Part shown: positions 25,369 through 31,415 of the stretch, one piece after another
How the letters are laid out: every line of letters begins with the position of its first letter
Position numbering within the stretch: position 1 is the stretch's first letter
DNA from: JADJOY01 sp046331705 [NCBI: bacterium]
GTDB taxonomy: Bacteria; JADJOY01
DNA length: 45,118 bases
Assembly: GCA_046331705.1 (NCBI GenBank)
Contig: JAXLQJ010000059.1
Location: 1 to 45,118, forward strand
Direction of reading: 5' to 3'
Notes under the pieces: model-generated
What the model was told of the DNA's origin: nothing
Databases searched by the model: none
What the model saw: only the letters and a program-made list of their open reading frames with translations
Program-made: the position numbers and the translations under genes

Positions 25369-26491
25369 CTCATAGTCGCATTGATTAGAGATATAAGCTA
25401 TAGTCGTCGCCGTGATTGCGGTGGCCGAAAAGCGCGACGCGCGATCTCTCGATCGCGGCACGCTCGAAGAGATGCGGCGCCTCGCGGTGAAGCGTGTGCT
25501 TGCGGGCGAGGCGTGTGTCGACGTTGCGCGCAGCCTCGAAGTGCATCCCAACACGATCTCGAAGTGGATGACGGCGCACCGAGAGGGCGGCGACGCCGCG
25601 CTGCGCCGAAGGAAGGCGCCCGGCCGGACGCCGAAGCTCGACGGGAAGCAAGTCGCCAAGCTGCGGACGATCATCGTTGGGAAGAACCCCCGCCAGCTCG
25701 GCTTCGGTGCCGCGCTGTGGAGCTTGCCGATCGTCGGGCAGGTGATCGAGCGTACGTTCGGGGTCGTGTTGCACAAGGGCACGATCGGTCGACTGCTGCA
25801 CCGCATGGGGCTCACCCCTCAGAAGCCGCGACGTCGAGCTTTCTCGCGGGACGAAGCGGAATGCGCGCGCTGGGCGACCGTGGACTTTCCGGGAATAGTT
25901 CGGCGGGCCAAGAAGCGCCAGGCGACGCTGCTTTTCCAGGATGAAACCGGCGTGCAGGAAGACGGCCCGCTGGACCGGACGTGGGGTGAACGAGGGCGCC
26001 GCCCCGTCGTCGAAGTGACCGGCTCCCGACGCCGAGTCAACGTGATCTCGGCGATCAGCCCGCGGGGGCGACTGTGGTTCCGCTGCTTTCACGGAAACCT
26101 CAACGCGGGGCGCTTCGTCGACTTCCTGCGCGACTTGCTGCGCGACGTGCGTGGACCGATCGAGCTCGTGCTCGACAAGCATCCCGCTCACGTGGCTGCG
26201 GCGACGCGGCGATTCGTTCACGAGCACGCGGATCGCCTGACGATCCACTACCTGCCCGGTTACGCACCAGAGCTGAATCCTGACGAGCACGTGTGGTCGT
26301 ACTTGAAGGGCCTGTTCCGACGCGACCCCGTGGAGCCTGGCGAGGATCTCACGAGTGCAGTGCACGAAACGATGGTGCAAATCCGCGACGATCGCGCCCT
26401 CGTGCGTCGGTTCTTCGACAGCCCAGAAGTCGCGTACGTACGAAACGCGCTGCATTGGTAATTCTCAATCCCTGATCATCGCGACGGTGAG
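25369..26491 (+). mobile_element. IS630-family insertion sequence
   Basis: About 1123 bases, flanked by TA on both sides (25367-25368 and 26492-26493), the usual IS630 target duplication. Counting the TA, the left end TACTCATAGTCGCATTGAT and the inverted right end TACTCACCGTCGCGATGAT match at 20 of the first 26 bases. It holds one intact transposase gene. It is inserted inside or beside an attC. Confidence 0.85.
25412..26461 (+). CDS. IS630-family transposase
   Basis: Product 349 aa, GTG start at 25412 just inside the left inverted repeat. N-terminal helix-turn-helix (LAGEACVDVARSLEVHPNTI), a second HTH/winged region (HKGTIGRLLHRMGLTPQ), then the DDE domain: Asp177 in LLFQDETG, Asp255 in LVLDKHPAHV, Glu292 in PELNPDEHVW, with 36 residues between the last two, as in IS630/Tc1-mariner enzymes. 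The frame is intact, so the element may be active. LDKHPAH replaces the more usual LDNxxxH. The stop falls inside the right end. Confidence 0.93.
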   Translation: MIAVAEKRDARSLDRGTLEEMRRLAVKRVLAGEACVDVARSLEVHPNTISKWMTAHREGGDAALRRRKAPGRTPKLDGKQVAKLRTIIVGKNPRQLGFGAALWSLPIVGQVIERTFGVVLHKGTIGRLLHRMGLTPQKPRRRAFSRDEAECARWATVDFPGIVRRAKKRQATLLFQDETGVQEDGPLDRTWGERGRRPVVEVTGSRRRVNVISAISPRGRLWFRCFHGNLNAGRFVDFLRDLLRDVRGPIELVLDKHPAHVAAATRRFVHEHADRLTIHYLPGYAPELNPDEHVWSYLKGLFRRDPVEPGEDLTSAVHETMVQIRDDRALVRRFFDSPEVAYVRNALHW

Positions 26492-26592
26492 TAGCTCAGC
26501 CGAAACCGCGACAGAAACCGCTTCGTCCAAGGATTCTGCACTGCGGCGAGTCGTACGTCGTCGCCTCCCACTTCGAGGCAATATGCGCAGCG

Positions 26593-26691
26593 GCCTAACC
26601 CGCGCTTGCAGCGGACTGGCATTCGCTGGCATGCGCGGCCTGCGGCCTCGCGGCCAGCTCATGCCAGCCGCTGAAGCGCGGGTCGTTCGGC
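26593..26691 (+). other. attC site of a different, classical type
   Basis: R'' GCCTAAC (26593-26599) fits RYYYAAC exactly. The arms CGCGCTTGCAGCGGACTGGCAT and ATGCCAGCCGCTGAAGCGCG pair fully except for one extra G and one extra A in the first arm, the hallmark extrahelical bases. R' junction GTTCGGC at 26685-26691. The loop has further GC-rich pairing. Its sequence is unrelated to the other attC sites in the array, so the cassette came from elsewhere. The matching cassette start (TTAGGC) is absent upstream: the stretch 26494-26592 has no gene and looks like a truncated cassette end. Confidence 0.87.
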
Positions 26692-26726
26692 GATCCCAGC
26701 GGAGCCCTCAAGCGACTCACGTTGGC

Positions 26727-26762
26727 CGACGTGAGAGACGGCAATATGAGAACACACCGTAA
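26727..26762 (+). pseudogene. C-terminal remnant of a BrnT toxin
   Basis: The frame ending at 26762 reads RRERRQYENTP and stops, nearly identical to the C-terminus of the intact BrnT upstream (KRERRQYENRN). Only about 40 bases separate it from the cassette start at 26686, so the rest of the toxin is gone. The antitoxin-like gene starts inside it at 26746, preserving the toxin-antitoxin overlap arrangement. Confidence 0.65.
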
Positions 26763-27003
26763 GCCTCCACAGCACGAAGACGACCTCCTTCCCGAATACG
26801 ACTTCACCGGCGGCGTTCGCGGAAAGTACCTCGAGCGCTATCGCGAGGGGACGAACGTCGTGCTTCTCGATCCGGACGTGGCCGAGGCATTTCCAGACTC
26901 GGCGGCAGTCAACGAAACGCTCCGCCGGCTCGTTTCCTTGGCCGAGGCGCGGGCACGCCCACGAACACCGTTGTCGAAGCGCGGTCGCCGAGCTCGACGC
27001 TGA
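26746..27003 (+). CDS. Last cassette: orphan antitoxin-like protein
   Basis: Product 85 aa from the ATG at 26746, which lies within the BrnT tail remnant; an ATG at 26722 is also in frame. Motifs DDLLPEYDFTGGVRGKYLER and NVVLLDPDVAEAFPDSAAVN are familiar from small antitoxin-like proteins encoded next to toxins (recollection). The YDF..GVRGKY start recalls the toxin-binding part of BrnA. The C-terminus is Arg-rich and its stop (27001-27003) lies inside the attC, just past the R'' box. With the toxin deleted it could only act as an orphan or cross-neutralising antitoxin. Confidence 0.7.
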   Translation: MRTHRKPPQHEDDLLPEYDFTGGVRGKYLERYREGTNVVLLDPDVAEAFPDSAAVNETLRRLVSLAEARARPRTPLSKRGRRARR

Positions 27004-27077
27004 AGCTGACGGCACGCGGGGTGTGCTCGTCTGGAGCGCGTGGTATTTCGGGGTCGCAGCTTGGTTTTGGGTTCGGC
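26987..27077 (+). other. attC site of the last cassette; end of the array
   Basis: R'' GCCGAGC (26987-26993) matches the cassette start G+TTCGGC at 6 of 7 positions (the usual AAC is AGC). The arm GCTGAAGCTGACGGCAC is identical to the sites at 23443 and 23811, paired with GGTCGCAGCTTGG. R' junction GTTCGGC at 27071-27077. No attC is seen after this, so 27072 is probably where chromosomal DNA resumes; 27078-27187 holds nothing recognisable. Confidence 0.82.
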
Positions 27078-27187
27078 CAGACTCGCCTTGCGGGCGTCGA
27101 CGAAACGCATCTCGCCCATGCCACCGCCCAGATCGTGATCTTGGGCGGCCCTGGCCGGCGAGCCGGGCGCGATGGGGCTGCTCTGAG

Positions 27188-27738
27188 TCAGCGCGCGCGC
27201 CGGTAGTGCATGGCGACCGCGCCGCAGCGGAGCGGCGTCGCCGAGACCAGGTCGAGCCGTCGCGTGCTGGGCAGCCCGCTCTGGTACAGGGTCGGGCCGT
27301 GGCCGGCGATCCTGGGGTGGACGAGGAACTTGTACTCGTCGATCAGATCCAGCCGATCCAGCTCGGTCGCGAGCTTGCCGCTACCGAGGAGCACGCCGGC
27401 CGGAGTCGCGTCCTTGAGCTTCTGCACGCCCGTGCGGAGGTCGCCGGTGATGTGGTGGCTGTTGGTCCACGGGAAGTCCTTTCGCGTCGACGACACCACG
27501 TACTTCGGCTTCGCCTCCAGCTTGACCGCCCACTCGCGCACCGCCGGCGGCGCCGCCTCGTCGCCGCGTGCGATCGCCGGCCAATAGCTCTCCATCATCT
27601 CGTAGGTGACGCGGCCACGGCATCGCCCGCCCGCGTCCATGAGGCGGGTGAAGAAGGCGTGCGTCGTCGTCGGCGATTCCCTCCTGGTGATCGACGCAGC
27701 CGTCCAGGGTGACGTTGATGCTGAGGTCAGAGGCCCAT
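27188..27738 (-). pseudogene. RibD-C/dihydrofolate-reductase-like protein with frameshifted N-terminus
   Basis: Residues from VTYEMMESYWPAIARGD to the end (27188-27600) are an intact RibD C-terminal/DHFR-like reductase fold: YVVSSTRKDFPWTNSHHITG, GVLLGSGKLATELDRLDLID and LVHPRIAGHGPTLYQ. The 5' part up to the ATG at 27738 encodes pieces of the expected SINVTLDGCVDHQEGIADD but is broken by small deletions, including around 27605-27630. The correct N-terminus is present 840 bases away at 28470-28582. Either the gene is inactivated or this stretch is mis-sequenced. The family reduces pteridine or flavin-precursor-like substrates with NADPH. Confidence 0.75.
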
Positions 27739-28225
27739 GCGGCAGTCTAAGCCATACGATTGCTCGCGGATGTCCTGGCGCCTCGGCTCAGGCCGGCACT
27801 CGGGTACGGAGGTCGGCGTCGCCGTGGAACTGCTGCCGCGCACCTGCTCGCGGAATGGAGTGCGATGCCCATCGGTCTCGATCACGTCTTGGTTCCGGCG
27901 CGGGACAAGGTCGCTGCGGCGAGCTCGTGGCGGCTGCTCGGCGTGCCGTGGTCGGAAACAGGTGTCGGGCCGTTCGCGCCGGTGTACTGAACGACGGGCT
28001 CACGCTCGACTTCGACGAATGGACCGAGCCGTTCTCGCTCGGCCATTCTGTTTCCGGTGGACGGACGAGTTCGATGCGATCCTGGCGCGCATCAAGCCCC
28101 GGGCATCCGGTACCGCAGCAGCGTCCACGGCCCGTCGACTCCGGATCACACCGGCACGGCGGCAAGATCGTCTGGACAGCCGACGGCACCAATGGAATGC
28201 TCACGGTGGCTACGCACGGCGGCCG
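27629..28225. repeat. Repeat copy A, deletion-ridden
   Basis: 597 bases collinear with 28469-29102 (634 bases). The difference is mainly many 1-4 base losses in copy A (for example GTGTACGTGAACG became GTGTACTGAACG) plus some substitutions. It includes the DHFR-like 5' end, the intergenic region and the VOC gene. The following 28226-28468 is unique and holds no clear gene, only a short frame of about 31 codons at 28387. Confidence 0.85.
27865..28225 (+). pseudogene. Degenerate copy of the VOC-family gene
   Basis: Starts MPIGLDHVLVPARDKVAA like the intact copy at 28719, but a lost base before GTGAACG creates a stop at 27988-27990, and further small deletions shift the frame repeatedly to the end. 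All recognisable segments remain in order. It cannot encode the full domain as sequenced. Confidence 0.85.
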
Positions 28226-28468
28226 TTGAACCGCGATGCCAGCCCGTTGCGAGGTTTCGGTTCCAGGCTGTTCGTTGCCCCGATCACGATCGGTGAAGAA
28301 GCCGGCGCACCGCCGGACCCGGTTCGACGGGGCGGCGTCGTTGCTGAGGCCCAGGTGGCTGTGTAGAGTCCTGCTCGAGGTCACACATGGCCACGAATCT
28401 TGCCCCGATCCGGATCTCTTGGACCGAGCTTTCCGATGAGCGGAGAACCCAGAGCGCCGTCACTGCGA

Positions 28469-29102
28469 GCCCGCGTCCATGAGGCGGGTGAAGAAGGCGT
28501 GCGTCTCGTCGTCGGCGATTCCCTCCTGGTGGTCGACGCAGCCGTCCAGGGTGACGTTGATGCTGAAGGTCAAGAGTCCCATGCGGCGAGTCTAAGCCAT
28601 ACGATTGCTCGCGGATGTCCTGGCGCCTCGGCTCACCCCGGGGCAACTCGGGTACGGTAGGTCGCCGTGCGCCGTGGAACTGCTGCCGCGCACCGCTGCT
28701 CGCGGAATGGAGAGTGCGATGCCCATCGGTCTCGATCACGTCTTGGTTCCGGCGCGGGACAAGGTCGCTGCGGCGAAGCTCGTGGCCGAGCTGCTCGGCG
28801 TGCCGTGGTCGGAAACGGGTGTCGGGCCGTTCGCGCCGGTGTACGTGAACGACGGGCTCACGCTCGACTTCGACGAATGGACCGAGCCGTTCTCGCTCGG
28901 CCATTACTGTTTCCGGGTGGACGCGGACGAGTTCGATGCGATCCTGGCGCGCATCCAAGCCGCGGGCATCCGGTACCGCAGCAGCGTCCACGGCCCAGTC
29001 GACTCTCGGATCCACACCGAGCACGGCGGCAAGATCGTCTACTGGAACGAGCCCGACGGGCACCAATGGGAGATGCTCACGGTGAGCTACGCACGGCGGC
29101 CG
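28469..29102. repeat. Repeat copy B, intact
   Basis: 634-base second copy of 27629-28225, 840 bases downstream in the same orientation. It carries the clean N-terminus of the DHFR-like gene (minus strand), the divergent intergenic region and the complete VOC gene. Shared ends are GCCCGCGTCCATGAGG on the left and CGCACGGCGGCCG on the right. Confidence 0.85.
28470..28582 (-). pseudogene. N-terminal fragment of the RibD-C/DHFR-like gene
   Basis: Reads MGLLTFSINVTLDGCVDHQE, then GIADDETHAFFTRLMDAG, cleanly in frame, and then passes into unrelated sequence at the repeat boundary. It supplies exactly the part that is damaged in the copy at 27188-27738, so one ancestral (or true) gene would be N-terminus from here plus C-terminus from there. 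Confidence 0.8.
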
Positions 29103-29108
29103 ACATGA
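28719..29108 (+). CDS. VOC (glyoxalase/bleomycin-resistance) family protein
   Basis: Product 129 aa, ATG at 28719 with GGAGAG upstream. A single-chain betaalphabeta-betabetabeta pair: LDHVLVPARDKVAAAKLVAE, LGVPWSETGVGPFAPVYVND, HYCFRVDADEFDAILARIQA, GGKIVYWNEPDGHQWEML. Candidate metal ligands are the His near the start and the Glu of HQWEML. VOC members include glyoxalases, dioxygenases and antibiotic-binding proteins; no specific substrate can be assigned. The stop overlaps the GNAT start (ATGA). A decayed second copy lies 854 bases upstream. Confidence 0.87.
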   Translation: MPIGLDHVLVPARDKVAAAKLVAELLGVPWSETGVGPFAPVYVNDGLTLDFDEWTEPFSLGHYCFRVDADEFDAILARIQAAGIRYRSSVHGPVDSRIHTEHGGKIVYWNEPDGHQWEMLTVSYARRPT

Positions 29109-29605
29109 GCGCGGAGGATCGCGACGACTCCATCACCATCACCCGCGCGGCGCTCACGGATGCGACGAGCCTCGCGCTCATCACGGCGCTCAACGCCGAG
29201 CTGAGTGACCTTTACCCCGAGCCGGGTGCCAATCACTTCACGCTCGATCCCGAGCAGGTCACCGGCGGGCGCGGTGCGTTCCTGGTGATTCGCGTGAATG
29301 GCGACGCCGTGGGCTGCGGCGCGGTGCGGGTGCTCGACGACGCAACCGCCGAGCTCAAGCGGATGTACACGGCACCCGTGGCACGCGGCACGGGCCTCGG
29401 TCGAAAGCTGGTGGCGGCACTCGAAGCGGAGGCGCGCGCACTCGGCGTGCGGCGTCTCGTCCTCGAGACCGGCACGCGCCAGCATGCGGCGCTGGCGCTC
29501 TACGAAAAATGCGGCTTCCGGCGCATCCCGCTCTTCGGCGAGTACTGCCTCTCACCGGACACCAGCATCTGCATGGGCAAGGATCTCGACGCACCCGCGG
29601 CGTGA
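29105..29605 (+). CDS. GNAT family N-acetyltransferase
   Basis: Product 166 aa. The acetyl-CoA pyrophosphate loop ARGTGLGRKLVAALEAEA is clear, with ELKRMYTAPVARG before it and LETGTRQHAALALYEKCGFR after it, the usual motif A/B order. The acceptor substrate is unknown; small-molecule amines or protein N-termini are options. Translationally coupled to the VOC gene. The 150-base gap to the convergent lipoprotein gene shows no convincing terminator. Confidence 0.88.
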   Translation: MSAEDRDDSITITRAALTDATSLALITALNAELSDLYPEPGANHFTLDPEQVTGGRGAFLVIRVNGDAVGCGAVRVLDDATAELKRMYTAPVARGTGLGRKLVAALEAEARALGVRRLVLETGTRQHAALALYEKCGFRRIPLFGEYCLSPDTSICMGKDLDAPAA

Positions 29606-29755
29606 CCCGCCGCCGGCCACGACTCACTCGGCGGTGAGCCCGTTGGAACGGCTAGCCGCTACGGTGTGCGTCGTCGTGAAACGGCGCGGCGAGAACGTCG
29701 TCGAGCGTCGAAGTGGCTCGAAAGCAGGCCTGTTCGCATCAACGGGCGACGTCCC

Positions 29756-30520
29756 TCAGCGCTTGGGCGGCATGCGTGTGGCGGCCACCAGGAAGGTCTC
29801 GACGGCGCCGGGAGGGGCCGCGCAATCGGGCGCCGGATAGTTCGGGACGCCGAACTCGGCGTTGATTACCCGCATCTCGCCCACCGTGCCCACCCAGTGG
29901 TAGGGAATCACGGCGCGCAGGGTGTCGAAGCGCACGAGGGCGTCGTAGAGATCCGTCGAACCGCAGCCGTTCGGCTCTCGTCCCGCGATGCGCGCGGCCT
30001 CGACCTCGATCTTGGGTTCCAGCGCCAGCGATTCTGCGCTTGCCGAGACCCACGCCTCGACCTCGTCGTCGCGGCCTCGCAGCGTGAGCGATGCGCGCGC
30101 GAGCGGGTCGTAGGTGTACGTGAGCGTGAAGTTCGCGGGATCGCCCACGGCAAGCGGCGGTGCCTTGGCTTGCTCGACCTCGAGCCCGACGACCAGCACG
30201 CCGCCGTCCGGTCGAGCGATCCGATACCAGAACGCGCCCTCGGTGGCGGCGCCCGGCGCCAGCGTCCGACCCACGACTCCGGCGCCGCGGAAGCAGTCGT
30301 CGGGCGGGTCGCCGCCGCCTTGCTCGATCACCGTTCCCGCGCTGGCGAACGTGCCGCCCAGCGCTCCGAGGCTCGGGTCCACGGGCGTCACGCAGGCGGC
30401 CACCCGCGGCTCGGGCGGAAAGTCGCCGAGCGACGGGAGCACTTCGCTGCCCGAACAACCGCCGGCCAGGCCGGCGAGCAGTGTGAGCGCGCCGAGGGCA
30501 CGCGCGGGGGCCGTGCTCAT
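29756..30520 (-). CDS. Predicted lipoprotein of unknown function
   Basis: Product 254 aa from the ATG at 30520, giving a signal with lipobox LAGGC near residue 22. The mature part has several Cys (AACVTP, DDCFRG, NGCGST, PDCAAPP) that suggest disulfides, and beta-rich stretches (FTLTYTYDPLARASLTLRG). No domain recognised. It begins 13 bases after the carbonic anhydrase stop, so the two are co-transcribed. Confidence 0.7.
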   Translation of the reverse strand: MSTAPARALGALTLLAGLAGGCSGSEVLPSLGDFPPEPRVAACVTPVDPSLGALGGTFASAGTVIEQGGGDPPDDCFRGAGVVGRTLAPGAATEGAFWYRIARPDGGVLVVGLEVEQAKAPPLAVGDPANFTLTYTYDPLARASLTLRGRDDEVEAWVSASAESLALEPKIEVEAARIAGREPNGCGSTDLYDALVRFDTLRAVIPYHWVGTVGEMRVINAEFGVPNYPAPDCAAPPGAVETFLVAATRMPPKR

Positions 30521-30533
30521 CGGGTCGTCACCT

Positions 30534-31175
30534 TCAGCGCGCCTCGACGGCCACGTGATAAACGGAAGAGATGTCGTCGGGCCCCGACATGGTCGTGCCG
30601 AGATCCCGCAGCACCCCGTCCTGAATGCCGTAGATCCAGCCATGAACGGAGAGCTCTTGCCCGCGGCGCCACGCCGACTGGACCAGCGTGGTGTGGCAGA
30701 CGTTGGCGACCTGCTCGATCACGTTGAGCTCGCAGAGCCGGTCGAGGCGCGCGTCGGGTGCTTCGATCCCGCGCAGCAACGCCTCGTGCTTCTGGTGTAC
30801 GTCGCGGATGTGGCGCAACCAGTTGTCGCAGAGCCCGAGCTGCGCCGAGCCGAGCGCGGCACGCACGCCGCCGCAGCCGTAGTGGCCGCAGACCATGATG
30901 TCGCGCACGCCCAGCACGTCGATCGCGAACTCGAGCACCGAGAGGCAGTTGAAGTCGGTGTGTACCACCACGTTCGCCACGTTGCGGTGGACGAAGAGCT
31001 CGCCGGGCGGCAGCCCGACGATCACGTTGGCGGGGACGCGACTGTCGCTGCAGCCGATCCACAGATATTGCGGCTTCTGCTGCGCGACCAGGCGCTCGAA
31101 GTACTTCGGATCGGCCGCGCGCATCTCGGCGGCCCAGCGTCGATTGTTGGTGAGCAAGTGATCGAGTGATCGCAT
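30534..31175 (-). CDS. Beta-class carbonic anhydrase
   Basis: Product 213 aa, the size of bacterial Can-type enzymes. Zinc ligands and the catalytic dyad are all present: Cys42, Asp44 and Arg46 in WIGCSDSRVP, and His98 and Cys101 in VCGHYGCGGVRAAL. Also typical are GELFVHRNVAN and LSVLEFAIDVLGV. It interconverts CO2 and bicarbonate in the cytoplasm, supplying bicarbonate for carboxylation. GGAGAG precedes the ATG by about 11 bases. It is divergent from the propeller-VIT-TPR operon across 240 bases that show no clear promoter to my eye. Confidence 0.95.
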   Translation of the reverse strand: MRSLDHLLTNNRRWAAEMRAADPKYFERLVAQQKPQYLWIGCSDSRVPANVIVGLPPGELFVHRNVANVVVHTDFNCLSVLEFAIDVLGVRDIMVCGHYGCGGVRAALGSAQLGLCDNWLRHIRDVHQKHEALLRGIEAPDARLDRLCELNVIEQVANVCHTTLVQSAWRRGQELSVHGWIYGIQDGVLRDLGTTMSGPDDISSVYHVAVEAR

Positions 31176-31415
31176 GGATCGTCGTCGCTCTCCGATGGCG
31201 TGGGTCAGGCTGGCGAGTGCCGTTTCGCGGGGAGGCGCGAGCATAACCGAGGCCGGCGAGACACGCGTGTGGCTGGCGCGCCACGCTCGGCGCGCGGGTC
31301 GCGGTGCGGGAATCCGGCGCATCGCGCGCGAATTCCGCACTTTCGATCGCGCGCGGCCGCGGCGCCGATCTTGCGGTGCCGCGTGCGCGTGGTGCCGCCG
31401 CTCTTCGTGATCCCG

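Larger units (their letters stand above)
21638..27077 (+). mobile_element. Chromosomal integron with reversed integrase and attC cassette array
   Basis: An integron integrase (21638-22696) is followed on the same strand by an attI-like region and a cassette array (22847-27071). Five complete attC-like sites (23443, 23811, 24650, 26593, 26987) and one R'' remnant (25354) are visible. Cassette genes run in the plus direction with attC at their 3' ends, as in all integrons. The integrase points toward the array instead of away from it. Cassette starts and R'' boxes are complementary: 7/7, poor, 5/7, 8/8 and 6/7 for the five testable cassettes. Cassette DNA is visibly less GC-rich than the flanks. 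Confidence 0.85.

Noticed and set aside
28387-28482. Short open frame MATNLAPIRISWTELSDE between the two repeat copies
   Set aside because: Only about 31 codons, it ends by running into the repeat boundary, and no family is recognised; it may be a truncated gene start but cannot be supported.
27072-29605. DHFR-like, VOC and GNAT genes as further integron cassettes
   Set aside because: No attC site follows any of them and the DHFR-like gene is on the opposite strand. They look like chromosomal flank.
29637-29653. Possible hairpin terminator between the GNAT and lipoprotein genes
   Set aside because: The loop would be only two bases, one base is bulged, and no T-run follows on either strand.
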